Assembly: GCF_000714435.1 (NCBI RefSeq)
Contig: NZ_JJMW01000069.1
Span: 62,001 to 126,000 of the forward strand
Source: Exiguobacterium alkaliphilum 12/1
GTDB lineage: Bacteria; Bacillota; Bacilli; Exiguobacteriales; Exiguobacteriaceae
DNA length: 64,000 bases
Direction: 5' to 3'
Notes under the pieces: generated by a model
Seen by the model: the letters and a program-made list of their open reading frames with translations, nothing else
Database searches by the model: none
What the model was told of the DNA's origin: nothing
Part shown: positions 51,229 to 60,539 of the stretch, piece by piece
How positions within the stretch are numbered: the first letter of the stretch is position 1
Layout: each line of letters begins with the position of its first letter
Position numbers and translations under genes: made by a program

Positions 51229-51699
51229 TCATTTTTTGGCCTTGTTTCGAGCTTCAAGTGCCCGCAGTCGTTCCTTGACGACTGGACTTCGGTCGCGATA
51301 CAAGTGCTTATGCACAAGTTCCTCAAAGGAGAGCGCGGTCGGTTCGAACGCGTGTTTCAATCGTTCGATGCGGGCCCTCGTCGTCGGCTCGAGCGGGAGT
51401 ACGGTCGACAAAGGCCATATAGTCAGGTCGCGTTTGAATTGTGGGATGTCGACGCCGAGCGACTGGAGTTCGTCTGCGGCGAAATCGAGTTTACGGTGCA
51501 ATGCGGCGATACTCTTTCGTGCACCGATCTCATTGCCGCGTCGGGCGTGATAGTGGGCGACCGCATATTGGATGAGCACCGCATAGCCGAGTGATGCCCG
51601 GTTTCCGGCTTGCCATGCCTCTTCGAGTACTTCGTGGCATTCAAAATAATCGGCATGGCACTCGAACAAGAGCGTATACTGGGTAAAAGGGGTAGTCAA
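51229..51699 (-). CDS. DUF309 protein, YpuF-like
   Basis: A 156-residue protein of the DUF309 family: [18 protein letters not shown] is diagnostic (Cys-His and Glu ligands suggest a metal site), then [20 protein letters not shown] and [12 protein letters not shown]. Function unknown. The start is TTG nine bases after AAAGGAG; a longer upstream frame would invade the promoter of the divergent scpA. It matches YpuF at the same position in B. subtilis. Confidence 0.78.
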   Translation of the reverse strand: MTTPFTQYTLLFECHADYFECHEVLEEAWQAGNRASLGYAVLIQYAVAHYHARRGNEIGARKSIAALHRKLDFAADELQSLGVDIPQFKRDLTIWPLSTVLPLEPTTRARIERLKHAFEPTALSFEELVHKHLYRDRSPVVKERLRALEARNKAKK

Positions 51700-51780
51700 A
51701 TCAAATTTCTCCTTTCGTGGTCGCAGTCCTATAAAACATGTTATACTAAAGCGCAAAAATGTAAAATGGCAGGTGTCTCT

Positions 51781-52545
51781 ATGGAAGCGTATAACGTCAA
51801 AATTGATACGTTCGAAGGGCCGCTCGATTTGTTGCTCCATTTGATTGGGAAGATGGAGCTCGACATCGTCGATATTTCTGTTGCGGAAGTCACGGACCAG
51901 TATGTCGCCTTCATCCGTACAATGCAAAAGTTTGAGCTCGACGTCGCGAGCGAATATTTGGTCATGGCGGCGACGCTCCTCCAATTGAAGAGTAAGCAGC
52001 TATTGCCCCCTGTACCCGTCGAGGAAGACGACATCCCTGACTTTTCGGATGAACCGACACGCGAAGGGTTGATTCGTCAATTGATTGAATATAAAGCGTA
52101 CAAAGAAGCGGTCGTCTTCATGCGTGAACAAGAGGAGCAACGGCTCGAACTGTATAGCCGTCCCGGTGACGATTTATCGCGTTATACGTCTGAACATGAG
52201 CCGTATGACGGGCCGCTGAACTTTTCTGATTTACTTCACGCCTACTCGAAGATGGTCGAGCGAAAGCGTTGGAAAGAACGGCGTAAGAAAACGATCAAAC
52301 GTGAAACGCGCACGCTTGAAGAGCAGATGACGCGGCTGCATGAACACGTCGCATCGAAACGGAAGACGTCGTTCTTCGCTTTCTTCGAGGAACGGCCGGA
52401 CGTGTCCGACCTCGTCGTGACGTTCATGGCGCTCCTCGAGTTGATCAAGTTGCGCGTCGTGACGACTTCGCAAGTCGAGCGTGATATCGAGATCTCGTTC
52501 ATCGAGACGTCAAAGGAAAGGGATGAAGCCGTTGTTGTCCTATGA
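51781..52545 (+). CDS. scpA: segregation and condensation protein A
   Basis: A 254-residue kleisin of the SMC-ScpAB condensin. [20 protein letters not shown] is the family start; [20 protein letters not shown] and [18 protein letters not shown] bind ScpB/Smc; the C-terminal winged helix is [23 protein letters not shown] chosen after AGGTGT; an upstream ATG (51766) is possible. The 3' end overlaps scpB by 23 bp. Confidence 0.94.
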   Translation: MEAYNVKIDTFEGPLDLLLHLIGKMELDIVDISVAEVTDQYVAFIRTMQKFELDVASEYLVMAATLLQLKSKQLLPPVPVEEDDIPDFSDEPTREGLIRQLIEYKAYKEAVVFMREQEEQRLELYSRPGDDLSRYTSEHEPYDGPLNFSDLLHAYSKMVERKRWKERRKKTIKRETRTLEEQMTRLHEHVASKRKTSFFAFFEERPDVSDLVVTFMALLELIKLRVVTTSQVERDIEISFIETSKERDEAVVVL

Positions 52546-53116
52546 AACTATCATTGAAAGTTTACTGTTCGTCGTCGGGGAGGAAGGGATGGAAGTCCGA
52601 GCACTCGCCGAGACGCTCGACATCTCGGAAGCCGCCGCCCGTGAACAGTTAACGAAACTCGAGATCTCGTTCAAAGACTCGGGTCGTCCGTTTCAACTGA
52701 TTGAATCGGCCGGTGTCTATAAGCTCGTGACAATCCCGGACGTGTCGCCTTACATTCAGCGATACGTCGGGACGATGGCGGAACAGGCGCTCTCGCGTGC
52801 GGCGATGGAGACGCTCGTCATCATCGCGTATAAGCAACCGGTGACGCGGGCAGACATCGAGGAAGTGCGCGGTGTGAAAGTGGAACGTGTCATTCACACG
52901 CTACTCTCAAAAGGCCTCATCGAATCGGCCGGTCGCGCGAAGACGCTCGGTCGCGCAAAGCTTTACCGGACGACCGAGCATTTCCTTGATCATTTCGGGT
53001 TTAACTCGCTCGACGAGTTACCACCATTAACATTTGAAGACGAGCTCTCGGACGAAGGCGATTTGTTCTTCGCAGAGCCGGCACGTCATTCGCAAGACAG
53101 ATTGGAGAAGGATTAA
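52523..53116 (+). CDS. scpB: segregation and condensation protein B
   Basis: A 197-residue two-winged-helix protein: [50 protein letters not shown] and [19 protein letters not shown]. It dimerises and caps ScpA in the condensin complex. AAGGAAAGGG before the ATG. It lies 3 bp before rluB; the spm/dac sporulation genes found between the two in B. subtilis are missing. Confidence 0.94.
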   Translation: MKPLLSYETIIESLLFVVGEEGMEVRALAETLDISEAAAREQLTKLEISFKDSGRPFQLIESAGVYKLVTIPDVSPYIQRYVGTMAEQALSRAAMETLVIIAYKQPVTRADIEEVRGVKVERVIHTLLSKGLIESAGRAKTLGRAKLYRTTEHFLDHFGFNSLDELPPLTFEDELSDEGDLFFAEPARHSQDRLEKD

Positions 53117-53119
53117 TTC

Positions 53120-53878
53120 ATGGAACGTTTACAAAAAGTAATTGCCCAAGCAGGTGTCGCTTCACGGCGAAAAGCAGAAGAAATGATTTTAGACGGCCGC
53201 GTCCGTGTCAACGGGAAAGTCGTCCGTGAACTCGGTACGAAAGTTGGACCGAAATCAGAAGTTGAAGTCGATGGTGTCAAAATCGAACAAGAAGAGCACG
53301 TCTATTACGTCGTCTACAAACCGAGCGGCTACGTCTCGACGGTCGATGACGATAAAGGACGAAAAGTCGTCACGGACCTCGTCCCACCAGGCTCGCGCGT
53401 TTTCCCGGTCGGTCGTCTCGACTACAATACGACAGGGTTGATTCTACTCACGAACGACGGCGAGTTCTCGAACTTGATGACGCACCCGAAGTTCAAGATT
53501 CCGAAGCGCTATGTCGCGAAAGTGAAAAATGTCCCGTCGTACATCGCCATCAAAGAACTCGAGTCGGGCGTCAAGCTTGACGACGGCTTCAAGACGGGTG
53601 GTGCGAAAGTCCGGATGAAATCGGTCGACCATAAGAAAAACACGGCGATCGTCGAGCTCGTCATCTCCGAAGGTCATAATCGCCAAGTCCGTCGCATGTT
53701 CGAAGCGGTCGGCTCGGAAGTGATTAAACTGAAACGTGAACAGTTCGGTTTCTTGACGCTTGACGGGTTGACGACAGGAGAATGGCGTGAACTTTCACGC
53801 AAAGAAGTGTCGAAACTTCGCGAACTCGCGAACCCGACCGTCCCGCTCGAAAAACGAGGCAAGAAAAAGAAGAAATGA
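53120..53878 (+). CDS. rluB: 23S rRNA pseudouridine synthase RluB
   Basis: A 252-residue RsuA-family enzyme. N-terminal S4 domain (ERLQKVIAQAGVASRRKAEE), then the catalytic Asp in PVGRLDYNTTGLILLTNDG, FKIPKRYVAKVK and SEGHNRQVRRMFEAVG. It modifies U2605-type positions in 23S rRNA. The C-terminus is a Lys/Arg tail. Start ATG four bases after the scpB stop region with GGAGAAGG upstream. Confidence 0.93.
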   Translation: MERLQKVIAQAGVASRRKAEEMILDGRVRVNGKVVRELGTKVGPKSEVEVDGVKIEQEEHVYYVVYKPSGYVSTVDDDKGRKVVTDLVPPGSRVFPVGRLDYNTTGLILLTNDGEFSNLMTHPKFKIPKRYVAKVKNVPSYIAIKELESGVKLDDGFKTGGAKVRMKSVDHKKNTAIVELVISEGHNRQVRRMFEAVGSEVIKLKREQFGFLTLDGLTTGEWRELSRKEVSKLRELANPTVPLEKRGKKKKK

Positions 53879-53882
53879 CAAT

Positions 53883-53914
53883 AAAAAAATCGTCCTTTGT
53901 AGGATGATTTTTTT
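53883..53914 (+). terminator. intrinsic terminator after rluB
   Basis: AATCGTCCT pairs with AGGATGATT with one G-T pair and A- and T-tracts on either side. Confidence 0.85.
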
Positions 53915-54016
53915 GATTGTGGAGATTGTGTGACAAAACAATGAAAAAAGTCTGTTAATGTGCGTTTTTATTGTTTTTTCAGTACAATAGCAACTGAAAG
54001 GAAGGTGTGATCAATC

Positions 54017-54595
54017 ATGAAGAAAGAGAAGACGGGTGACCGCATGGAGCAAGCGATGGCCCATAAGAAGAAACGGTCGTTTTGGCGGCTCATGGTAATG
54101 ACGATGGTGCTGTTCGCAGGTGCGGTCGTCGTCATGCAACTGATTGAACAAGCAGGAAACGACGGCCGGGTCGAAGCCGGAGATACGGCACCGAATTTCA
54201 AGCTTGTCAGCCTCGATGGGGCGACGATGCTCGAACGTGAGAACTACGAGGGCAAGGGACTGCTTTTAAACTTCTGGGGTACGTTCTGTGAGCCGTGCAA
54301 GAAAGAGATGCCGGTCGTCCAAGAAAACTATGCGACGCTACAAGACATGGGGGTCGACTTCTGGGCGGTCAACGTCGGGGAGACGCCACTTCGCGTCGAC
54401 AATTTTGTAAACGGTCTCGGCGTCAAGCTCGACTATCCGATTTTGATGGATACGCGTAGCGAGGTCGAGAAGGCATACGGCATTTATAACTTGCCGGTCA
54501 CGTTCGTCATCGATGAGGACGGGAACGTGATTGAAAAATATGAAGGTGAACTCACAAAAGAGAAATTGATGGAGTTGGCCGAGAAGTCATTGTAA
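54017..54595 (+). CDS. resA: thiol-disulfide oxidoreductase ResA
   Basis: A 192-residue membrane-anchored thioredoxin-like protein reducing apocytochrome c. A basic N-terminus, one membrane helix (about 24-46), then APNFKLVSLDGATMLE, the redox motif LNFWGTFCEPCKKEMPVVQ (CEPC), the helix-1 Glu, and LPVTFVIDEDGN with the cis-Pro. Start after GAAAGGAAGGTG. Leads resABC(DE). Confidence 0.94.
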   Translation: MKKEKTGDRMEQAMAHKKKRSFWRLMVMTMVLFAGAVVVMQLIEQAGNDGRVEAGDTAPNFKLVSLDGATMLERENYEGKGLLLNFWGTFCEPCKKEMPVVQENYATLQDMGVDFWAVNVGETPLRVDNFVNGLGVKLDYPILMDTRSEVEKAYGIYNLPVTFVIDEDGNVIEKYEGELTKEKLMELAEKSL

Positions 54596-54614
54596 GGGAA
54601 CGGGGGGCGCACAC

Positions 54615-56162
54615 ATGCTAGATATGAAATATGACGGCGCTGATTTGCGGTCGAAACGACGTCCGAGATCATGGATTGATCGCGTCTGGAGCTTCTTTGC
54701 ATCGGTAAAGGTCGGGCTCTGGTTGATTGCTGTGATTATCGTCGGTTCCGCTGTCGGTACGATTTTCCCGCAGGAAATGTACATCCCGCAACAATTGCCG
54801 GCGAGCCAGTATTACACGCAAGAGTACGGTTCGGCCGGAACGCTCTATTACACGCTTGGATTCCATAATCTTTATACGTCATGGTGGTATATCGGGCTCA
54901 TCGTCATGTTGACACTGTCGCTCATCGTCGTGTCAATCGATCGGTTCTTCCCGTTGTACAAAGCGTTGAAAAACCAGCCGGTGCGACGTACCGACCGTTT
55001 CATGCGTGGGCAACGTCTAACTGGAGAAGGAAAAGGCTCGGACGCACAAATCGATGCGTTCGGTGACGCTTTAAAAGCGAAACGCTATCAAGTGAAGCGT
55101 GACGGTGACGCACTGCTCGCCGAGAAACATCGCTTCGGGCGCTGGGGCCCATACGTCAACCACGTCGGTCTCGTCATCTTCTTCATCGGGGCGATGCTCC
55201 GCGTCTTCCCTGCCTTCTATACAGACACGCTCGAATGGGTGCGGGAAGGGGACACGGTCGCGCTCGAGGCGACCGAAGACGAGTATTATTTGCGCAACGA
55301 TCAATTCATTCTCGAGATGTACGACCCAGAGAACAATGAGGAAGATGCGAAGTTCGCCGATGCGATCGAGAAGGCGGGTGCCGTCCCGAAAAACTATGAG
55401 ACGGAATTGACGCTCTTCAAGAAGACCGGGACGAACGATGACGGATCGCCTGTTCTCGAAGAAGTCGAGGTCGGTTCGACGAAAGTGAACCATCCGTTCA
55501 AGTTTGATAAGTATGAAGTCTATCAAGAGCAGTACTCGAGCCGTCCCGAGTTCTTATCGATGTCGTTTAGCGTCGGTGATAAAGAGACGGGCGAACTGTA
55601 CGGCCCGTTCACGGTCGACTTGGACAACCCGGAGACGACGTATGCGCTCGGGGACGTGACGGTCTCGTTGAAAGACTTATATCCTGACTTTGAAGTGCGA
55701 AACGGGGTGCCGGATACGAAATCGCCGCGCGCATTGAACCCGGCGTTCTTCTTCACAATCGATACGCCGGAAGGGACGAGCGAGACGAACTTGATTGGAA
55801 TCCGGATGAACGTGGCCGACGAAGAAAATCGGTATGCCGTTCAATTCGCAGGGACCGAGATGGCGAGTACGAGTGGTCTCCGGGTGAAGAGCGACTCGAC
55901 GTACCCGATTTTAATCGTCGGTGGGACGATCTTTATGATTGGGATCGTGATGGGGATGTATTGGCCACACCGTCGCGTCTGGATACGTCGTCACGGTGAG
56001 ACGGACGTTCTCGTCGCGGGCTTCACGAATAAAAACCCGTCGTCGCTTCGTCGTGAAGTGTCGCCGCTTCTCGAGAAGGCAGGGCTGCCGATTTGGGAAG
56101 ATCAGGCGATGTTCGAAAAAGAGACAAACGCCAACTCAACAACTGAAAGAGGGGAATCTTAA
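54615..56162 (+). CDS. resB: cytochrome c biogenesis protein ResB
   Basis: A 515-residue membrane protein of the System II heme-delivery complex. The first helix includes SVKVGLWLIAVIIVGSAVGTI, then ASQYYTQEYGSAGTLYYTLGFHNLYTSWWYIG (two stretches conserved in Ccs1/ResB), a large extracytoplasmic domain (about 215-430) and a final helix around 436-455. It overlaps resC by one base. It acts with ResC. Confidence 0.93.
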   Translation: MLDMKYDGADLRSKRRPRSWIDRVWSFFASVKVGLWLIAVIIVGSAVGTIFPQEMYIPQQLPASQYYTQEYGSAGTLYYTLGFHNLYTSWWYIGLIVMLTLSLIVVSIDRFFPLYKALKNQPVRRTDRFMRGQRLTGEGKGSDAQIDAFGDALKAKRYQVKRDGDALLAEKHRFGRWGPYVNHVGLVIFFIGAMLRVFPAFYTDTLEWVREGDTVALEATEDEYYLRNDQFILEMYDPENNEEDAKFADAIEKAGAVPKNYETELTLFKKTGTNDDGSPVLEEVEVGSTKVNHPFKFDKYEVYQEQYSSRPEFLSMSFSVGDKETGELYGPFTVDLDNPETTYALGDVTVSLKDLYPDFEVRNGVPDTKSPRALNPAFFFTIDTPEGTSETNLIGIRMNVADEENRYAVQFAGTEMASTSGLRVKSDSTYPILIVGGTIFMIGIVMGMYWPHRRVWIRRHGETDVLVAGFTNKNPSSLRREVSPLLEKAGLPIWEDQAMFEKETNANSTTERGES

Positions 56163-57346
56163 TGGAATGGATTCAATGGAGCAGTCGTCTGCTCCTCATC
56201 GCGTTCATTTTATACGCCGTCGCGACCGTGTTGTTCACGATCGCGGTCAGCGGGATGCGTAAAGACCGAAACGTCAACCGTGTCCCATACGGCAAAATCG
56301 CGTTCATCTTGGCTGTGATCGGGTTTATCGCCCAGACCGGCTACTTTATTTTACGCTGGGCCGGTGTCGGTTATGCACCTGTGTCGAACTTGTACGAATA
56401 TACGACGTTCTTTGGAATGATGATGGTGCTCGGTTTCCTCGTCGTCTATGGGATTTATAAAAATGATGTGCTCGGCTTGTTCGCGATGCCGGTGGCGCTG
56501 CTCGTCATCGCCTTCGCTTCGATGTTCTCAAGCGACGTGGCACCACTTATCCCGGCACTCAACAGTGTCTGGTTGAAGATTCACGTCACGACGGCCGCCC
56601 TCGGGCAAGGCATTCTCGCAATCAGTTTCGCGTCAGGACTCATCTTCTTGTTAAATGAGACATCGATGCGCGAACAATCGAAGTCGCGCACGTGGCTCGA
56701 AGTGACGATGTTCGTCCTCGTCTGTACGCTCGGCTTCATCCTCATCTCGATGCTCTTCAAAGGAATTGGTGCCGGTGGTGTCGTCGAGTTCACGAACGAC
56801 CGAGGCGGCCAAGAGACGTACGAGTACTTCATGCCGATCTTGTTCGCACCAGAAGGCGCACAACTCCTATCTGGGTCGAGCGGCTTGTCACTTGAGCTTC
56901 CGAACTTCATCAACACGTTGAAGTTGAATACGCTCGTCTGGTCGGTCATCGCGGGACTCGTGCTCTACGTCTTGCTCCGCTTCGTCATTCTCCGTAAGCG
57001 GATCGCCGAGTCGTTGCAGCCGCTCGCGAAGAAAGTCAGCCTCGACCTCGCCGATGAGATCAGTTATCGCTCGGTCGCCATCGGGCTACCGGTCTTCATC
57101 CTCGGCGGCCTCATCTTCGCCATGATTTGGGCACAAATCGCCTGGAACCGATTCTGGGGCTGGGATCCGAAAGAAGTGTGGGCGCTCATCACGATGCTCA
57201 TCTATATCTATTATCTCCACATGCGAATTCAGCGCGGGTGGACGGGAACGAAAGCGGCCTGGTTATGTGTCGGCGGTTTCGCTGTCATCATGTTCAACCT
57301 CGTCTTCGTCAACCTCGTCATCGCCGGGTTGCATTCGTACGCGTAA
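56162..57346 (+). CDS. resC: cytochrome c biogenesis protein ResC (CcsB/CcsA)
   Basis: A 394-residue multi-pass heme-handling protein. The tryptophan-rich WWD motif is WAQIAWNRFWGWDPKEVWAL, preceded by GLPVFILGGLIFAMI; conserved histidines lie in helices (VWLKIHVTTAALGQG, YLHMRIQRGW). It delivers heme to CcsB/ResB for attachment to cytochromes c. A terminator follows, but resD has its own promoter. Confidence 0.93.
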   Translation: MEWIQWSSRLLLIAFILYAVATVLFTIAVSGMRKDRNVNRVPYGKIAFILAVIGFIAQTGYFILRWAGVGYAPVSNLYEYTTFFGMMMVLGFLVVYGIYKNDVLGLFAMPVALLVIAFASMFSSDVAPLIPALNSVWLKIHVTTAALGQGILAISFASGLIFLLNETSMREQSKSRTWLEVTMFVLVCTLGFILISMLFKGIGAGGVVEFTNDRGGQETYEYFMPILFAPEGAQLLSGSSGLSLELPNFINTLKLNTLVWSVIAGLVLYVLLRFVILRKRIAESLQPLAKKVSLDLADEISYRSVAIGLPVFILGGLIFAMIWAQIAWNRFWGWDPKEVWALITMLIYIYYLHMRIQRGWTGTKAAWLCVGGFAVIMFNLVFVNLVIAGLHSYA

Positions 57347-57349
57347 TGA

Positions 57350-57378
57350 AAGAAGTCACTTCGGTGGCTTCTTTTTTC
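57350..57378 (+). terminator. terminator after resC
   Basis: AAGAAGTCAC pairs with GTGGCTTCTT with one mismatch around a TTCG loop, followed by TTTTT. It partly separates resABC from resDE. Confidence 0.85.
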
Positions 57379-57399
57379 GTAAGGGCATACAACTCACCG

Positions 57400-57429
57400 T
57401 TGTGAAGCCAAATAATAGAGTGGTATAGT
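57400..57429 (+). promoter_or_regulatory. candidate resDE promoter
   Basis: TTGTGA and TATAGT are separated by 18 bp, about 80 bp before resD. Confidence 0.5.
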
Positions 57430-57447
57430 TATGAAAGAGAGCGGAAT

Positions 57448-57464
57448 GTTCACAATTGTGCAAC
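57448..57464. promoter_or_regulatory. palindrome in the resD leader
   Basis: GTTCACAATTGTGCAAC is a near-perfect inverted repeat placed just downstream of the predicted transcription start, where a repressor could bind. Regulator unknown. Confidence 0.4.
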
Positions 57465-57506
57465 AATCGCTACATCTTGCAATGGATCTCTAGGAGGTTT
57501 TAGTGG

Positions 57507-58223
57507 ATGGCTGATAAAACGAAAATTCTAGTGGTCGACGATGAGGAAAGAATTCGTCGACTGTTGAAAATGTATCTCGAACGCGAACAGTACGTCATCG
57601 AAGAAGCGACGAACGGGGAAGAGGCGCTGCAGCTCGCACTTGAGCGTGATTATGACGTCATCTTGCTCGATTTGATGATGCCGAAGATGGACGGGGTCGA
57701 GGTGTGTACGGAACTCCGTAAGTCGAAAGCGACGCCGGTCATCATGTTGACGGCGAAAGGCGAAGAGATTGACCGGGTCCAAGGGTTCGAGGTCGGGGCG
57801 GACGATTATATCGTCAAACCGTTCAGCCCACGTGAAGTCGTCCTGCGCGTCAAGGCGCTTCTTCGCCGCTCGGGAGCGACGAAGTTCCTCCGGACGTCAG
57901 AGAAGTCGAAAGACTTGATCGTTTATCCGCATCTGACGATTGACAATGACGCCCACCGCGTCACCGTCGATGGCGAAGAGATCGCCCTCACGCCGAAAGA
58001 GTACGAGCTCTTATTCTTCTTGGCGAAACAAGTCGATAAGGTGTTCTCGCGCGAACAGTTGTTAAAAGAGGTATGGAACTATGAATTCTTTGGAGACCTT
58101 CGAACGGTCGACACGCACGTCAAACGGCTTCGTGAGAAGCTGAACCGGGTCTCCCCTGACGCCGCCCAAATGATTACGACGGTATGGGGTGTCGGCTACA
58201 AGTTCGAAGCCGTCAGTGAGTGA
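57507..58223 (+). CDS. resD: DNA-binding response regulator ResD
   Basis: A 238-residue OmpR/PhoB-family regulator. Receiver: ILVVDDEERIRRLLKMYLE, ILLDLMMPKMDGVE with the phospho-acceptor Asp, MLTAKGEEIDR and IVKPFSPREVVLRVKALLRR. C-terminal winged helix: ALTPKEYELLFFLAKQVDKV, LKEVWNYEFFGDLRTVDTHV. In Bacillus, ResD controls respiratory and anaerobic genes. It directly precedes its kinase. Confidence 0.93.
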   Translation: MADKTKILVVDDEERIRRLLKMYLEREQYVIEEATNGEEALQLALERDYDVILLDLMMPKMDGVEVCTELRKSKATPVIMLTAKGEEIDRVQGFEVGADDYIVKPFSPREVVLRVKALLRRSGATKFLRTSEKSKDLIVYPHLTIDNDAHRVTVDGEEIALTPKEYELLFFLAKQVDKVFSREQLLKEVWNYEFFGDLRTVDTHVKRLREKLNRVSPDAAQMITTVWGVGYKFEAVSE

Positions 58224-59926
58224 TGGTTCGCCGTAACAGTATCGTCACGAAGCTCTGGCTGACGATTCTCGTCCTCGTCAGCCTCGTCTTGTTCATCGTC
58301 TCGGTCCTCATGCTCGAGTTCTTCAACTCGTTTCATATTGACCAGGAGCGAGGACACTTGGCCAAGCTCGGTGGACAAGTCCAGTCGGTGTTGCTTCAAG
58401 AAGGCGACACGTCGCGCACCGTCGACCAAATCATCGAGGTGTACGGGGCCAACTATATTCTAGAGAATGGTTCTGTCCGTTCGAACTTCGGGACGGAAGT
58501 GGACGGACTCATGACCGAGCTCGGACGTCAGGCGTGGGAGCCGTATCAACAAGTCGGCGAGACGGCGATTGGTAATTTTTCTTCCTTCGACGATCAAGCC
58601 GCCTTGGCGTACCGGACGACGTTCCCGCTCGAGACGGGTGACTACACGCTCTACTTGCTCGAGCCGCTCGATGCGATTTCAAGCGCCAATGAAGGGGCGC
58701 GCACGATCATCTTTTGGACCGTCGCCTCCGCGATTATCGCGACGACCGTGTTCGCGTTCTTCCTGTCGACGCGAATCACGGCGCCGCTTCGGGAGATGCG
58801 TGACGCCGTCAACAAGACGGCCGAAGGTCAATTCGATTTACGTCTCGAACAACGGACACATGATGAAATCGGACAGCTCGCCGGATCGTTCAACGCGATG
58901 AGCAGCCAGCTCGCGACGTACGTCAACGCGCTCGACCGGGAGCGGCTACAACTCGCCTCGATTTTACGCTCGATGGCCGACGGTGTCATCACGCTCGACC
59001 GCCACGCGAACGTCATCGTGACGAACCCGCAAGCCGACCCGTTGTTCATCGACGGGCAGCCGCATGACGTCGTTTTGTCACTCTATGAGGAAGTCGTCGA
59101 CGGCGCCCCGGAGAAGACGATTGAAGTGAAACAGAACGAGCATTATTATACGCTCACGGTCACGCCGCTCATCGGGGAAGAGGATTTCGAAGGCGCCGTC
59201 GTCGTCATCCGCGACACGACCGAGAGCCATCGCCTCGACAAGATGCGGACCGATTTCGTGGCGAACGTCAGCCATGAGCTCAGGACCCCGCTCGTCACGC
59301 TACAAGGCTATTCGGAAGCGATTATCGACGGGATGACGGAAAGCGATGACGCGACGAAAGAATTCGCCTCCATCATCTACGATGAGTCGCTCCGTCTCGC
59401 GAGGCTTGTCAACGATTTGCTCGACCTCGCGAGAATCGAGTCGGGCAAAGAGACGATGCAGTTCATGCCGCTCGACCTCGGTGAGTTCTTGCCGCGCGTC
59501 ATGCGCAAGTTTAAGCAGATGGCGAAAGAGAAAGGGATTGAACTCGATGCGAGCGCACCGAGCCGGATGCTTGAAGCAGACGGCGACCGTCTCGAGCAAG
59601 TGTTCACGAACTTGATCGGCAACGCCATCGCCCATACGGACAGCGGATCGATTCGCCTTGACGCGGTCGAGGAGGAAGACGGGGTAGTGATTCGCCTCAT
59701 CGACACCGGAACGGGCATCCCGAAAGAAGACTTGCCGTTCGTGTTCGAACGGTTCTATAAAGCCGACAAGGCGCGGACGAGCGGTGGCAAGACCGGCACC
59801 GGAATCGGCCTCGCCATCGTCAAAAACGTCATCGATGCCCATCACGGATCGGTCGACGTCTCAAGTGTGCTCGGTGAGGGGACGACGTTCACGATTCGTC
59901 TCCCGTACACCCAGCCCGATGCATAA
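58223..59926 (+). CDS. resE: sensor histidine kinase ResE
   Basis: A 567-residue membrane kinase. Two membrane helices (about 10-32 and 168-188) flank an extracellular domain; then HAMP (ITAPLREMRDAVNKTAEGQF), a PAS-like region, the dimerisation helix with phospho-acceptor His in FVANVSHELRTPLVTLQGYS, and an ATPase: NLIGNAIAHTDSG, LIDTGTGIPKEDLPFVFERF and GKTGTGIGLAIVKNV. The ATG overlaps the resD stop; a GTG three bases earlier is possible. Confidence 0.93.
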   Translation: MVRRNSIVTKLWLTILVLVSLVLFIVSVLMLEFFNSFHIDQERGHLAKLGGQVQSVLLQEGDTSRTVDQIIEVYGANYILENGSVRSNFGTEVDGLMTELGRQAWEPYQQVGETAIGNFSSFDDQAALAYRTTFPLETGDYTLYLLEPLDAISSANEGARTIIFWTVASAIIATTVFAFFLSTRITAPLREMRDAVNKTAEGQFDLRLEQRTHDEIGQLAGSFNAMSSQLATYVNALDRERLQLASILRSMADGVITLDRHANVIVTNPQADPLFIDGQPHDVVLSLYEEVVDGAPEKTIEVKQNEHYYTLTVTPLIGEEDFEGAVVVIRDTTESHRLDKMRTDFVANVSHELRTPLVTLQGYSEAIIDGMTESDDATKEFASIIYDESLRLARLVNDLLDLARIESGKETMQFMPLDLGEFLPRVMRKFKQMAKEKGIELDASAPSRMLEADGDRLEQVFTNLIGNAIAHTDSGSIRLDAVEEEDGVVIRLIDTGTGIPKEDLPFVFERFYKADKARTSGGKTGTGIGLAIVKNVIDAHHGSVDVSSVLGEGTTFTIRLPYTQPDA

Positions 59927-59930
59927 TGAC

Positions 59931-59957
59931 AATGGTGACTCCTATGGGTCACCATTT
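59931..59957 (+). other. hairpin between resE and the adenosyltransferase gene
   Basis: ACAATGGTGAC pairs with GTCACCATTTGT (TGGTGAC/GTCACCA core), loop TCCTATGG. No long T-tract follows, so it may be a weak terminator, or a processing or attenuation site. Confidence 0.4.
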
Positions 59958-59979
59958 GTGGCATAAAGGAGGAAATGAC

Positions 59980-60531
59980 ATGAAACTGTACACTCGAGGC
60001 GGTGACAAAGGCGAGACGTCTCTTATCGGGGGACGCGTCTTAAAAGTTCATCCGCACATTCAGGCGATGGGGTTGTTAGATGAACTGAACAGTCATATCG
60101 GCCTCGCGCTCGCCCATCAAACCGATGATGTGCTTCGTGCCCAGCTGACGAAGATTCAACACGACTTGTTCGACCTCGGTTCAGAGCTCATGTACACTGA
60201 GACCCCACCGAAACTCGTCGATCTGGTCATCGTCACCGAGCTCGAGACATGGATTGACGAGCTCGAACCGAAATGCCCGGAACTGAAACGGTTCATCTTA
60301 CCGGGTGGGAGCGTCGCTGCGGCGAGCCTGCACGTGGCGCGCACCGTCTGTCGACGTGTCGAGCGAGAGCTCGTCAATGTCGATGCGGCCTCACGCCAAC
60401 TCCCATTTTATAACCGGCTGAGCGATTACTTGTTCACTGCGGCCCGTTACGCGAACGTCGTGGCCGGTGTGCCCGACCAAGAATATGCCCGTGGCGCCGA
60501 TGTGTTCAAAACGAAAAAGAAAAAGGAGTAG
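59980..60531 (+). CDS. PduO-type cob(I)yrinic acid a,c-diamide adenosyltransferase
   Basis: A 183-residue ATP:corrinoid adenosyltransferase making adenosylcobalamin. KLYTRGGDKGETSLIGGRV is the ATP-binding start, GLLDELNSHIGLA, then LPGGSVAAASLHVARTVCRRVER and LNRLSDYLFTAARYAN-like YNRLSDYLFTAARYAN. Length is normal. AAAGGAGG precedes the ATG. It lies between resE and ymfF, unrelated in function; the gene uses imported corrinoids, in line with the ECF operon. Confidence 0.92.
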   Translation: MKLYTRGGDKGETSLIGGRVLKVHPHIQAMGLLDELNSHIGLALAHQTDDVLRAQLTKIQHDLFDLGSELMYTETPPKLVDLVIVTELETWIDELEPKCPELKRFILPGGSVAAASLHVARTVCRRVERELVNVDAASRQLPFYNRLSDYLFTAARYANVVAGVPDQEYARGADVFKTKKKKE

Positions 60532-60539
60532 GTCTACTT

